From Crossaster papposus (Eukaryota; Echinodermata; Asteroidea; Velatida; Solasteridae), in NCBI GenBank assembly GCA_037893245.1, contig JBAIAA010000608.1, positions 62,001-126,000 on the forward strand: DNA of 64,000 bases, read 5' to 3'. Below the pieces are notes generated by a model. That model did no database searches. It was not told the DNA's origin and was given only the letters and a program-made list of their open reading frames with translations. Below are positions 36,201-42,986 of the stretch, in pieces (position 1 is the stretch's first letter; each line of letters opens with the position of its first letter). The translations under genes were made by a program, and so were the position numbers.

Positions 36201-39200
36201 TGTCCGGTGTGACCTAGGCTTTACACTCTTACTCATGACAAAGTATTCTTACTCATGACAAAGTAATCTTACTCATGACAAAGTATTCTTACTCATGACA
36301 AAGTACTCTTACTAACACTCTTACTCATGACAAAGTATTCTTACTCATGACAAAGTAATCTTACTCATGATAAAGTATTCTTACTCATGACAAAGTACTC
36401 TTACTAACACTCTTACTCATGACAAAGTATTCTTACTCATGACAAAGTATTCTTACTCATGACAAAGTACTCTTACTAACACTCTTACTCATGACAAAGT
36501 ATTCTTGCTCATGACAAAGTATTCTTGCTCATGACAAAGTACTCTTACTAACACTCTTACTCATGACAAAGTAATCTTACTCATGACAAAGTATTCTTAC
36601 TCATGACAAAGTACTCTTACTAACACTCTTACTCATGACAAAGTATTCTTACTCATGACAAAGTAATCTTACTCATGACAAAGTACTCTTACTAACACTC
36701 TTACTCATGACAAAGTAATCTTACTCATGACAAAGTACTCTTACTAACACTCTTACTCATGACAAAGTATTCTTACTCATGACAAAGTATTCTTACTCAT
36801 GACCAAGTATTCTTACTCATGACAAAGTACTCTTACTAACACTCTTACTCATGACAAAGTACTCTTACTAACACTCTTACTCATGACAAAGTACTTTTAC
36901 TAACACTCTTACTCATGACAAAGTATTCTTACTAACACTCTTACTCATGACAAAGTATTCTTACTCATGACAAAGTACTCTTACTCATGACAAAGTACTC
37001 TTACTCATGACACAGTACTCATACTTACACCAATGACAAAGTATTCATACTCGTACTCATAACAAAGTAGTAGACTGTAGCACTGGCTCATTGACTACAA
37101 TTCTCTCTTTCTTGTGTCTGTTCTTTATCCCTTTAGGAGTATTTGAGGCTTTGACTAAGGAGTATCTGCCGGATCTCTATATCAAGATGGAGAAGCTTGG
37201 AATCCTCAGTATGATCTCGTTGTCATGGTTTCTCACCATCTTCATCAGGTGAGAATAGTGTCCATAATTTGTCTACCCGTCCATCCAACATAGACAAGTA
37301 TAAGGGAACTCCGTAGTTATGGACGTTGCATTCAGAATTACATTGAAAATTGAAAATTACAGTTGCTGATATTCATATTCTGGCAAACTTTTGACTTTCA
37401 GTATGAGACTCCATCTCATGGCACAGCATTAAACTAAAAGGTGCCTTTTTTATTTTACACTTGCATCCAAACACGCCATTTCAATGGTTTTGTTTTCCTT
37501 GACAGCGTTATGCCATTTGAGAGTGCCGTCAACATCATGGACTGTTTCTTCTACGATGGAGCCCGTGTCATCTTCCAGATTGCCCTGTCCGTGCTGGACG
37601 CCAACTACAACTCGCTGCTGCAGTGCGAGGACGACGGCACTGCCATGACGGTCCTGAGCACGTACTTGGAGAGCGTCCAGAACAAAGATGCAACGGGGCC
37701 CAGCATGGCTCACACCTCTACGCTCGGAGCGATGACTATCGATCGAAGGGTATTTCTTTAGACAGCTGAACATGAACCACAAGTCCCAAGTCTCCTTTTC
37801 CAAGTCCCCTCTCCTAAGTTCCAAGTCCACTGTCCCAAGTTCCCTCTCCCAAGTCCCAAGTCCTTTCTCCCAAGTCCCAAGTCTCCTTTCCCAAGTCCCA
37901 AGTCTCCTTACCCAGGTCTTCTCTCCTAAGTCCCAAGTCCCCTCTCTCAAGTCTCAAGTCCTTTCTCCCAAGTTCCAAGTCCCCTCTTCCAAGTTCCAAG
38001 TCCCTTCTCCCAAGTTCCAAGTCCCTCCTCCCTAGTCCCCTCTCCTAAGTCCTAAGTCCAAGTCCCCTCTCCTAAGTCTCAAGTGCCCTCCCCCAAGTCC
38101 AAAGTCCCTTCTCCCAAGTCCCAAGTCTCCTTTCCCAAGTCCCAAGTCTCCTTTCCCAAGTCCCAAGTCTCCTTTCCCAAGTCCCCTTTCCCAAGTCCCA
38201 AGTCTCTTTTCCCAAGTCCCCTTTCCCAAGTCCCAAGTCCCAAGTCTCCTAAGTCCCAAGTCTCCTCTCCTAAGTCCCAAGTCCCCTCTCCTAAGTCCCA
38301 AATCCCCTCTTACAAGACCCAAGTCCCCACATCCCCTTTCCAAAGTAATTTCACAGTCAAATGTATCGTTGTCCGAAAAAACAAACCATCAGTTCATTCT
38401 GACCATTTTAAAATGTTTGCCACCCAGCTTGATGTGGACATCTCGGACCTCATCCACAATGCCTACGCCAAGTACGGCTACATCCGCACCGATCAGATCA
38501 AAAAGATGCGTCTCAACCAGCGCCTGCGCGTGGTGCAGGGTCTCGAAGACACGGCCCGCCGTACGGTCGTACGCAGTCTGGCCGGCGAGGTGCCGTTCAA
38601 CGCGCAAGAGCTGGAAGAACTCTACACGATATTTAAGGTGAGCTGTAAGACCGCCCCATTGAAGGTGGAATATACCTGAAGTAATCAACCGAGATACTGT
38701 TGGAAAAGCTCACTTGTTGTAAAGATGTTAACCCTAACCCTGCCAGACACAGCACAGTGCATCTGCGGTGACTGCTTGACCTTGCTGCACTCTGCACACA
38801 AGTCAATGTGACAAAGTATGCAATCTGACGCGTCTGGCAGGGTTTCTAGCCAAAATACCCTGGAGGGTTAGGATTAATGATTCTAGACTTTGAGGGCAAC
38901 TTTAAGGGCAACTTCATGGACAACTTCATGGACAACTTCGTGGACAACTTCGTGGACAACTTCGTGGACAACTTCGTGGACAACTTCGTGGACAACTTCG
39001 TGGACAACTTCGTGGACAACTTCGTGGACAACTTCGTGGACAACTTCGTGGACAACTTCGTGGACAACTTCGTGGACAACTTCCTGGACAACTTCGTGGA
39101 CAACTTCCTGGACAACTTCCTGGACAACTTCGTGGACAACTTAAGTTGCACGAATATTTTCCTCTCTTTTTATTATATTTCAGGAGGAGTATCTTTCCAG

Positions 39201-42200
39201 CAACATTTTGCCCGGGGCGCCGGTCCTGGACCACACCCAGCACTTCCTGGCCACCTTTAAGATCGACGTGGAGAAGTTTCGCACCCTGTTTCTGACCTTC
39301 TCCCCTTGGGTGTGCGGCACCCAGGCCGACCTCCTAGTTCTCAGGACATTTAGGGTGGGTAGTGACACAAACACTCAGACACCCAGCTTTACGTTAAGAA
39401 AACATTGGCTAAATACTTTCCCCTAAACAAAATTACTTCAAATTTTAAATCTGGGCCTCTCAGCTGTTCCTCTTACCTTTTCTATATATAACCCTACCCC
39501 GTTTTTTCTCTAAAGCTCCTTTTCAAAGAGGGCAAAATGGACTGTGAACCTGTCCAAGTCCACAAACCATAACCTCTGTGGACGTCAATTGTTCAGAGGT
39601 CCACAATGCGTATGAACCATGTTATAGCTGTGTACTATTGCCCTCCTTTGTGTGTATTGACTACATCGTGCTAATGATTTAAGCTTCCCCGTTGGTCTGC
39701 AGCTTCTGGATGAAGACCGGGACAGCCTAATCAACTTCCGCGAGTTTTCCTGGGGCCTGGGCGTCATGTGCCGGGGCGAGCTTCCCGAGCGGCTCCAGCT
39801 GCTCTACCAGCTGCACTTACCCCCCGCACTGCTTCCGGAAGACATGGAAAGCATCGCCGGCGATTCGCAGACTGGTAAAAGAGCTCTAATCAAGTCATTC
39901 CCACCTTTCAAATGCATCGTTTGAAAAGTAGTCCCATCCCTTTCTTTTATATTCTCACTCAGTAAGACTGGACAACTAAACCTGCATGGTATGTTTTAGA
40001 GTGGTTACACGCATATCCAACATGGTTGCAACTTGGTATGTGCATAGACAGGGACGTGTTTTACATGTAGATGTAAATTTACATGACGTCATGACAGAAT
40101 CAGTGTATGATGTGAGATAAAAGGTACATTTCTTCTAAAAGCCTATATCTACAGAAATTCTAGGTTTTTTTCTCACATATTTTACCATCAGATGATGCAA
40201 GTACTGTCGGCCAACCGTCGCCCGACGAGGACATAGCCGAAACGGACTCGGCGTGTGACGCGGCCGAGTATTTTGAGAAGGACATGAAGACGCCCACCGT
40301 GGAGCAGGCTCCAGTGAGAATTTCTTGCTATTTTAGTGTTTGATTTTTTAGGTTTTTTACCTCCGCCTATCTCCGATGGCGGAGGTTATGTATTCATTCC
40401 TGTCTGTCTGTCTGTCGGGCTGTCTGTCTGTCGGGCTGTCAGTTGTTAGGATTACAGAAAAACTATTGAAGGGAAATTTACGAAACTTGGTGGGTTGGTA
40501 GCTTATGGGTCAAGGATGATTCCATTATATTTTGCATGAATCTGGATCACTTTGAATAATTTTTTTAAGTGTCCACGTTTATGTCCGATGTCAAAGTTTG
40601 TTGGATTCTATACCCAAAATTAAAAATTGTGCCTAACCAATCTCTGCCGCTGTACCATTTGTCCCGACGTTGGTATCTCTTTCTCAACGTTTCCTATTGG
40701 TCAGGAGGGATATCCGCTCACCCAGTCCACCAGTGAGATCGGAGACAGGGCAGAGCAAACCCCTAAGAACACCCCGGGACAGACACCCTCGGACTTTCCC
40801 GAGATGACCCCAGAAGTGACGGAGCCCGAGCAGGAGGGGGAAGAAGTAGAGGGAGGAGGGGACGTCTTTGATCCTACAGGTGACGAGCTTCAGACGGTCT
40901 TGTTAGAAGGCGAGCAAGTGATGGCTGAAAAGGAAGATAAGATGCTTCAATTGTCAAAACTGGGTGAGTTTAAGCCGGATATAACCACAAAATAAAGTGA
41001 TGGTAAATTCTTTAAGAATTTTTTGATTTTTTTAATTTGTGTAATCCTGGAGGTCTCTATGATGTACCGTAAAAGATTCAGACTGTAATTCTGTCTCTAA
41101 ATGTAGTATTTTCTCTGAATTGTAGAGCATTTTTTAACCAAATATAAATACAACTTTGACTGCTTGTAATTCCAGTCTGTACAAAATGTCATGGTGGATT
41201 TTTCAGGAATGGGGGAGGGGGTTGTTAACCAGTTTGCGCCGAGATTATTTCAACATAGCCGAGCCGAGGCGTGGGATTAATTTTAACGAAACTCGATCCG
41301 AGGCAGGTTCAGGCCGATGGTACCGGGAAGCACACCCACGCATTTCCGGCCTTGCTCACTGCTGACAGACATTTCTAGCCTTGCTCGTAACGTGTTTATG
41401 CGTCATCCGTTTTGTATCTGGGGAAAACTTTGCGTGTATATACGTCCTCCGGCGCGAACTGGTTAAAGATTAGGGCTTTGTAGAGTAAAACGCCTAAAGT
41501 CACATTTCGTTGTCGCCCGTTTAAAAACAATCGTCAACAGAACAAGATTTGGAGTCGGAGAGGGAAGGGTATCGCTTCTATATCAGGAAATGGGAGCGGG
41601 AAAAGGAGGAAACAGAACGCAGGAAAGGTTTCAAGCACGTCCCGCGCATCAACCAGGTAATTTTAATGGGTAGAGGGTGCTTTTGGGGGGCCGAACACTG
41701 GGTGTTTTGCACTTTCAGACAGAAGGGCTCTCGCTCGATCAGAACATTTAGAGAAGGTCAATATCAGTTGTCAAATTTTGACCAATTTTGTTTGTGTGTG
41801 CATTGAGCAGGATCAGTTTATTCAGCTTTTGAAGACGATGTATGACATGTTCGTGGAGCACCCTAGGGAGCAGGAACTCTATCGGGCCATCGCCACCGTA
41901 GGCTCCTTGCTCTTCGAGCTCGGCGAGGTCGGCAAGAAGTTCAAGAAACGAACGCCGACGGGATCCGAGCTGACGGAAAGCTTCGAGGCCCTCGAAGGGT
42001 CGCTGGGTGCCGGGACGGTTCCTGGGCTAATCGGGTTGAGAGAAGCTGATGTTTCAAACATTGTTGGCGAGGATGACGAGAGTATCGGGAAGCATCTAGA
42101 CTTATCCGGGACTGACTCGAAAGCTGACGGAGACTCGCTGGAAAAAGAACTAGCCGACGCCATGGCGGATATTCACATGAGCCCCGACGTGATCACGGAA

Positions 42201-42530
42201 GGCGTCGATCGACCGAAAGGCACGCTTCTATTAAAACAAGGTGGTGCTACCCCTACCCACGGACAAAGCACGGGTGCCGGGGAGTCCCCAAGTCATGCGA
42301 AGGCAAGCCCTGGCCGACCCAAGACTCTACCGGTCGCCGGAAGCGGTGGCAGAAGCGAGCCCGATTGGGAGATCTCGTTCGAGCAGTTTCTGGCTTCTAT
42401 GCTGACTGAGTCAACCATCGTGGAGTTCTTCGAGGAGCGGCCGGACGTGATGAGTTTGGCGGAGGGCTTCCGGCAGGGCCGATCGCTGCAGAGGCAAATG
42501 AGCGACATGAGCATGTCTGGGTCGTTTTAA
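12266..42530 (+). CDS. TBC1D9: TBC1 domain family member 9/9B-like Rab GTPase-activating protein, 27 exons
   Basis: Stimulates GTP hydrolysis by Rab GTPases in membrane traffic. Exons: 12266-12309, 13087-13250, 13878-13955, 14648-14746, 15330-15416, 15556-15689, 26125-26327, 26814-26882, 27188-27320, 27861-27971, 28356-28444, 29942-30084, 30414-30467 (first of eight copies), 31889-31966, 33127-33274, 33480-33588, 33769-33958, 34400-34546, 37137-37248, 37506-37749, 38428-38637, 39184-39354, 39703-39874, 40192-40313, 40705-40963, 41541-41656, 41811-42530. They total 4,206 bases (1,401 aa) with all phases matching. The start [15 protein letters not shown] is family-typical. Order: GRAM 1 ([18 protein letters not shown]), GRAM 2 ([19 protein letters not shown]), Ser-rich linker, TBC domain with arginine finger IERDLHR and glutamine finger GYCQ, EF-hand loop [12 protein letters not shown], and acidic C-terminus. 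The 9 versus 9B paralogue choice is not resolvable here. AATAAA lies at 42665. Confidence 0.93.
12541..12696 (+). repeat. Inverted-repeat element family 4 (CCTAACCCT termini, ~155 bp)
   Basis: It begins TTAACCCTACCTAACCCTAG and ends GTCAGGGTTAGGGTTAA. Inside, CAGCACAGTGCATCTG is mirrored by CAGATGCACTGTGCTG. A second copy, inverted, is at 38728-38877 and a partial one near 32386. It lies in intron 1 of TBC1D9. Confidence 0.8.
13550..13805 (+). repeat. Minisatellite GACTTGTGACT-type
   Basis: Irregular 9-11-bp units of GACTTGTGACT, GACTTGTGAT and GACTTGAGAC in intron 2 of TBC1D9, ending about 70 bases before exon 3. Confidence 0.93.
14785..15210 (+). repeat. Degenerate ~75-100-bp tandem repeat
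   Basis: Phrases such as GGAAAATATTGACTGGTTA, GAGGGAAATATAATGCCAGA and TGTATCATTTTGG recur about four to five times in order, with heavy drift. It occupies intron 4 of TBC1D9. Confidence 0.7.
15762..16382 (-). repeat. 3' LTR of the BEL/Pao element
   Basis: 621 bases bounded by TGTAAGAT and ATCTTACA, nearly identical to 24996-25616. It follows the GAAAT target duplication on its outer side. Confidence 0.95.
16418..17161 (-). CDS. BEL/Pao integrase, catalytic-core second half and C-terminal domain
   Basis: The 247-codon frame continues the preceding pol frame directly after a TAG codon and begins MYSDGGTQ, which holds the second catalytic Asp. The catalytic Glu lies in NGVTEIL. A C-terminal domain follows with [19 protein letters not shown], the DUF5641 type found at the end of BEL/Pao pol. 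The TAG sits where relatives have a sense codon between GYPS and MYSD, so a point nonsense mutation is likely and this is not a separate gene. Confidence 0.85.
   Translation of the reverse strand: MYSDGGTQLVAASRELKQAMDGWDKEGLKEFGVTEGMTWKFSMANSPWQNGVTEILIKGVKKAINHAIGNQILQFNELQTVLYEVANLVNERPIGRHPTDPEDGTYLCPNNMLLGRATARVPSGPWRETNNPRHRVEFVQNIIRAYWIKWTRDHFPSLIIRQKWHHEKRNLQKDDVVLVQDSNAIRGNWRMGIVEEVHPDEAGNVRNVQVRLKSADKAAQGRTANYTIIRRAVQRLIVLVPAGGEID
17162..20539 (-). CDS. BEL/Pao pol, second (downstream) duplicate copy
   Basis: 1,125 codons. The first 32 residues are out-of-frame junction sequence created by the duplication; real homology starts at [16 protein letters not shown], at the end of the gag zinc knuckles. 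It then covers protease, reverse transcriptase ([23 protein letters not shown]), RNase H ([20 protein letters not shown]), the integrase HHCC finger (HVHNRGHP with HHCVPC) and the first catalytic Asp (GVDLFGPF). It ends at a TAG after SLRGYPS. It differs from the upstream copy by a few residues (QVAFA/QVALA, FNNSA/FNSSA, LLDSG/LLNSG). An internal start after the duplication junction is doubtful. Confidence 0.85.
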   Translation of the reverse strand: MLRDMYTSVTTNKKYHYCLITTTSRLHHPTLHNETQGVEQIVTSAVNNHTVASSKSNEACLLQLMKIKVGPTQMNVLWDGCATSSLVTNSAAKAAGLRGIPVRVSITKVGGVTEEIDSFRYSVPLTDKQGYLVHITAYGINCITADIKDINIGSVVDLFMDITLKEIERPKGQVDLLVGFEYAGYHPTRLQAADHLLVLENRFGRCLGGTHPAIKERTRRIITATAIIHHVATCNLDDFMKLESMGVECNPRCGNCRCGKCPIGSKDYTLKEERELALIDEKLTFRGTHWEAEYPWIKDPSNLPDNRQVAFATLKALERRLGRDPTKAKVYDMQVKDMLDRGVAREISKKEMDSYPGPVHYISHHEVLKPESRSTLVRIVFNNSANYKGHVLNDYWAKGPDMMNSLLGVLLRFRENEVALVGDIRKMYHSISTTLKDQHCHRFLWRGMQINEDPKIYCMRVVNMGDRPSATIATVALKKTAELGKDEFPKAASTIQQNVYVDDILESVKTPDAARTHAREIDQLIKPGNFVVKNWVFSGEGPDAHKHEWSSKESNERVLGISWNPQQDVFHFIARINFAPKKKKIRQGPDLTDDQIPAAIPSALTKRMCLSQVNGIYDPLGLVAPFTIKAKILLRKMWGIKLGWDDPIPNNMREEWIKFFKELCEVADISFQRCIKPQGADPEARPTLIVFSDGSEQAFGTVAYIRWLLDSGGYASSLVASKSRIAPIEIVSIVRLELSGAVLNKRLTCFVKKEMRLEFDREFHIVDSEIVRSMIQKQSYGFKTFVATRIGEIQEATEPQDWWWCRGELNVADYITRGKAPSEIGAESTWQRGPEFLRQPVEEWPIEQSCSERELPERAKIVMVTDAQEEDTLANRINIDRYSRYNKLTRVTARILAMYKIKSFKSIAKTLTADDVKQAELFWIKECQRPLMKTLADDKMVFNKRYAKLCPKIRDDGVLVVGSRAERHVHFSYNKQEVPLLPYHHHFSKLYAKHVHNRGHPGAQSTVSKIRSKYWIINLYKMAKSIRHHCVPCRKQERDMAGQKMGQLPMARLKPSPPWSHVGVDLFGPFTIRGEVNKRSRGKAYGVIFSCFTTRAVHIDLATDYSASGFLQVLRRFISLRGYPS
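17580..23359 (-). repeat. 2,890-bp perfect-length tandem duplication inside the BEL/Pao element
   Basis: 17580-20469 and 20470-23359 are the same sequence with only a few substitutions seen by eye. The breakpoint shares GAG between the left border (CTTAGAG) and right border (GACGAG), a 3-base microhomology. The unit spans the end of gag through the start of integrase. Confidence 0.95.
20439..24590 (-). CDS. BEL/Pao gag-pol, first (upstream) copy, truncated in integrase by the duplication junction
   Basis: 1,383 codons. A gag-like DUF1759 region ([20 protein letters not shown]) is followed by CCHC-type knuckles ([28 protein letters not shown]), protease, reverse transcriptase with YVDD, and RNase H. 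The frame crosses into the second duplicate copy just after LLPYHHHFS in the integrase zinc finger, reads a few wrong-frame residues (STSSDTTQ) and stops. A functional integrase therefore cannot be made from this frame. The true start is upstream, in the 24610-24852 frame, separated by a one-base shift. Confidence 0.88.
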   Translation of the reverse strand: MHYDVQSKEAQKIASFAQKAQLEKEAKQLSIDKARNLRNVHEVDFKQLCKGISMSIANNSIEAVKDGRNELKQLMEETKTAHVNYILMLSTDQAENENVWIEAIRKQYNEVSGTIGKLLDSHTATSSAPKGKVKNGIQLEKMRLPVFDGDIRNYPRFRSDFEKFIQPETTAEQLAFVLRRSLGEKPLKVIGAIDDNAAEIWKRLDERYGDPIKMADCIMQNFEKIRSVRDGEDKKFIDLVDTIEKSHNDLTKVGMEREMSNTRVVSDIERKLPPMVRREWSRSLYDEKNAVDHTDRFPALLQFLIKEKKSVEYESSEIRSQTHSNSPRATINATDVKERSETTIRRDPIKRCLIHDDGKHTTSDCRVFTGKSAQEKAQLIKEKGACYCCLNRGHRVTDCRKKNRCGIQNCTRLHHPTLHNETQGVEQIVTSAVNNHTVASSKSNEACLLQLMKIKVGPTQMNVLWDGCATSSLVTNSAAKAAGLRGIPVRVSITKVGGVTEEIDSFRYSVPLTDKQGYLVHITAYGINCITADIKDINIGSVVDLFMDITLKEIERPKGQVDLLVGFEYAGYHPTRLQAADHLLVLENRFGRCLGGTHPAIKERTRRIITATAIIHHVATCNLDDFMKLESMGVECNPRCGNCRCGKCPIGSKDYTLKEERELALIDEKLTFRGTHWEAEYPWIKDPSNLPDNRQVALATLKALERRLGRDPTKAKVYDMQVKDMLDRGVAREISKKEMDSYPGPVHYISHHEVLKPESRSTLVRIVFNSSANYKGHVLNDYWAKGPDMMNSLLGVLLRFRENEVALVGDIRKMYHSISTTLKDQHCHRFLWRGMQINEDPKIYCMRVVNMGDRPSATIATVALKKTAELGKDEFPKAASTIQQNVYVDDILESVKTPDAARTHAREIDQLIKPGNFVVKNWVFSGEGPDAHKHEWSSKESNERVLGISWNPQQDVFHFIARINFAPKKKKIRQGPDLTDDQIPAAIPSALTKRMCLSQVNGIYDPLGLVAPFTIKAKILLRKMWGIKLGWDDPIPNNMREEWIKFFKELCEVADISFQRCIKPQGADPEARPTLIVFSDGSEQAFGTVAYIRWLLNSGGYASSLVASKSRIAPIEIVSIVRLELSGAVLNKRLTCFVKKEMRLEFDREFHIVDSEIVRSMIQKQSYGFKTFVATRIGEIQEATEPQDWWWCRGELNVADYITRGKAPSEIGAESTWQRGPEFLRQPVEEWPIEQSCSERELPERAKIVMVTDAQEEDTLANRINIDRYSRYNKLTRVTARILAMYKIKSFKSIAKTLTADDVKQAELFWIKECQRPLMKTLADDKMVFNKRYAKLCPKIRDDGVLVVGSRAERHVHFSYNKQEVPLLPYHHHFSSTSSDTTQ
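24610..24852 (-). CDS. BEL/Pao gag N-terminus, split off by a frameshift
   Basis: 80 codons opening [17 protein letters not shown], about 140 bases inside the 5' LTR. It stops at TGA; the following frame is open in the +1 register across the same bases (an A-rich stretch, CAGAAAACATGACG), so one inserted or deleted base separates it from the main gag-pol frame. Confidence 0.8.
   Translation of the reverse strand: MSLTEMKKIRGLAKGRFTRICHAIDTAIEQGKPIEYTTMLASDLMSAFDNVYAKHQDVILHSDSEATDEDEWISSIEQKT
24996..25616 (-). repeat. 5' LTR of the BEL/Pao element
   Basis: 621 bases bounded by TGTAAGAT and ATCTTACA. The GAAAT target copy follows at 25617-25621. I could not assign the primer-binding tRNA; the first internal bases in element sense read TTTGAAATACTCTGCAACTG. 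Confidence 0.95.
25622..26124 (+). other. Remainder of TBC1D9 intron 6 after the retrotransposon
   Basis: AT-rich intron with repeated 'aggtca' text and no clear element. A short reverse-strand frame ([20 protein letters not shown], about 25616-25710) is open but has no recognised relatives. Confidence 0.5.
26199..26751 (+). repeat. 152-bp tandem array made from TBC1D9 exon 7
   Basis: The last ~130 bases of exon 7, its donor and ~23 bases of intron are repeated with an exact 152-bp period (CTCCATGTTTGTGA at 26199, 26351, 26503 and 26655). The fourth copy breaks off near 26751. The copies still encode the [19 protein letters not shown] segment with substitutions, and copies 2 and 3 keep a donor (ATCAGGTAGG), but no acceptor precedes them. 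152 is not a multiple of three. Confidence 0.95.
28542..28845. repeat. Two degenerate 'GCTTAGCA' family units
   Basis: CATGGAGCTGCTAAGCACA, TTTGCTTAGCATGAAAATTC and ATTTTATAAAACATTTAAGC match the inverted-repeat element at 34012-34254 in degraded form, once to about 28680 and again after it. Confidence 0.6.
28919..29832. repeat. Foldback/MITE-like element, ~914 bp, long inverted termini
   Basis: The left end ATGGACCGATCCGG is mirrored at the right by CCGGATCGGTCCAT. Further inside, the left CTTAGCAACGG...CGCCATTAGCTCGGTCAA matches the reverse complement of the right end (TTGACCGAGGTAATGGCG...CCGTTGCTAAG), so the arms extend over roughly 100 bases with some mismatch. A (ACATGT)n stretch lies at 29690-29740. 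No transposase frame is visible. It sits in intron 11 of TBC1D9. Confidence 0.8.
30395..31830 (+). repeat. Tandem array of a complete 54-bp TBC1D9 exon with its splice sites (8 full + 1 broken copy)
   Basis: Exon copies are 30414-30467, 30588-30641, 30762-30815, 30936-30989, 31110-31163, 31284-31337, 31458-31511 and 31634-31687; a ninth begins at 31810 but diverges after 21 bases and has no donor. The period is 174 bp, once 176. Every full copy is preceded by TTTATTATTACGTTAG-type sequence and followed by GTAAGTTAAC. Each encodes an 18-residue segment ([18 protein letters not shown] after a G from exon 12). Copies alternate C,C,T,C,T,C,T,C at one synonymous site (TCC/TCT), which suggests 348-bp dimer expansion. 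Introns between copies are 120-122 bp. Confidence 0.95.
32051..32286 (+). repeat. MITE family 1, full-length copy
   Basis: AACCAGTTCGCACCGGAGG at the left is mirrored by CCCGGCGTGAACTGGTTAA at the right. Inside are TTCAAAACGGATGACG, CAGCAGCGAGCAAGGCCGG and CGGTACCATCGGC. It lies in intron 14 of TBC1D9. Confidence 0.88.
32386..32475 (+). repeat. Family 4 element, partial
   Basis: CTAACCCCATCAGGGTAATT, GGCTATAAACCCTGCCGGAC and GCAGCAAGATCGATCAGGCC follow the order of 12541-12696, but the right terminus is missing. Confidence 0.6.
32520..32715 (+). repeat. Minisatellite CACAAGTCCTTT / CACAAGTCCAGT
   Basis: 12-bp units CAGTCACACGTC, then CACAAGTCCTTT. A related array of the opposite sense is at 45045-45170, and both are bordered by 'gagttgtattcgagtcc' text, so the array is part of a larger dispersed repeat. 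Confidence 0.93.
33284..33362 (-). repeat. MITE family 1, left-end fragment
   Basis: GTTTATGCGTCATCCGTTTT and CCTCCGGCGCAAACTGGTTA are the reverse complement of the left end of the family. It starts about 10 bases after the exon 15 donor of TBC1D9. Confidence 0.85.
34012..34254. repeat. Inverted-repeat element family 3 (GGGGCCAATTTCACGGAGCT)
   Basis: The left terminus GGGCCAATTTCACGGAGCTG is the reverse complement of the right terminus CAGCTCCGTGAAATTGGCCC. About 45 bases at each end pair (including TAAGCACAAAAATTTGCTTA). No coding sequence; MITE-like. Confidence 0.9.
34560..37065 (+). repeat. Large minisatellite CATGACAAAGTATTCTTACT, split by an inserted element
   Basis: 20-bp units CATGACAAAGTATTCTTACT alternate with 32-bp versions carrying AACACTCTTACT. 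It starts about 14 bases after the exon 18 donor of TBC1D9 and runs almost to exon 19; 35444-36222 is an insertion. Confidence 0.97.
35444..36222. repeat. GTCCGG-rich inverted-terminus element inside the minisatellite
   Basis: The left end AAAGCCCCAGTCACACCGGA pairs with the right end TCCGGTGTGACCTAGGCTTT. The interior is built from GGTCCGGGGTGGTCC and TCCTTGTTGGG phrases in both senses. It interrupts the CTTACT array, so it is a later insertion. No transposase is seen. Confidence 0.8.
37790..38340 (+). repeat. Minisatellite CCCAAGTCCCAAGTCTCCTTT
   Basis: 7- and 14-bp sub-units of CCAAGTC with CCTCTC or CCTTTC spacers. It begins about 40 bases after the exon 20 donor of TBC1D9 and ends about 90 bases before exon 21. 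Confidence 0.95.
38728..38877 (-). repeat. Family 4 element, second copy
   Basis: TTAACCCTAACCCTGCCAGA at the left and CTGGAGGGTTAGGATTAA at the right; it is the inverted orientation of 12541-12696, with CAGCACAGTGCATCTG inside. Confidence 0.85.
38895..39143 (+). repeat. 12-bp minisatellite GACAACTTCGTG
   Basis: About 20 units. It ends roughly 40 bases before exon 22 of TBC1D9. Because the unit is a multiple of three, long frames are open on both strands ((FVDN)n forward), but none joins the exon in frame, so I do not call coding sequence. Confidence 0.97.
40360..40600 (+). repeat. Interspersed repeat with GGCGGAGGT hairpin and (CTGT)n
   Basis: ACCTCCGCCTATCTCCGATG followed by GCGGAGGT forms a hairpin, then CTGTCTGTCTGTCGGG units and a conserved-looking tail. 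This arrangement resembles a repeat common in marine animals. It lies in intron 24 of TBC1D9. Confidence 0.4.
41225..41466 (-). repeat. MITE family 1, best full-length copy
   Basis: Flanked by TTAA on both sides. Termini TTAACCAGTTTGCGCCGAGA and TCCGGCGCGAACTGGTTAA pair. 242 bases, reverse orientation relative to the 58346 copy. TTAA flanks point to a piggyBac-type mover, by inference. Confidence 0.9.
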
Positions 42531-42986
42531 CGACGTGTCAACGTAGATTTTTGTTGACTATTTACTCTTATTGATTCAAGTCTACACCTGTACAAAGCAC
42601 AAAAAACGTCAACTGCAGATGTGAACATTGGGGAGATCTAGGAGGGCTTCAAGTCGCATTGGCCAATAAACACGTAGCAGCCAGTTCATAGAGGTCAGTG
42701 AGCACGTTACCATATGGAACACAGTGAAGATTTCTGTCCGCAACTTTCAATAACGTATCCCAGATACATTTTGTGATACCACCTCCAGTACCTGAAAATG
42801 TTATTCAGGTGGCCCCAAAAAAATGGGACAAGCACACTTCCACTAAACCGAGGCCATCTGTCCATAAATAAGGGGTTCATTTGTGTGTGTCTTGGTTACG
42901 ACTAACATAAAAAAAATTACTGACATTTGCATAGGAAATATTGAAAATTACACAGGTCAGGGGTAACCGGGACAACACAAAATGTC

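Noticed and set aside
34560..37065. CRISPR array, because of regular short repeats
   Set aside because: The repeats abut without unique spacers, lie inside an animal intron and have no cas genes nearby.
38877..39260. Long frame of (FVDN)n repeats running toward TBC1D9 exon 22
   Set aside because: It is a 12-bp minisatellite; its frame enters exon 22 out of the protein's register, and the exon has its own acceptor.
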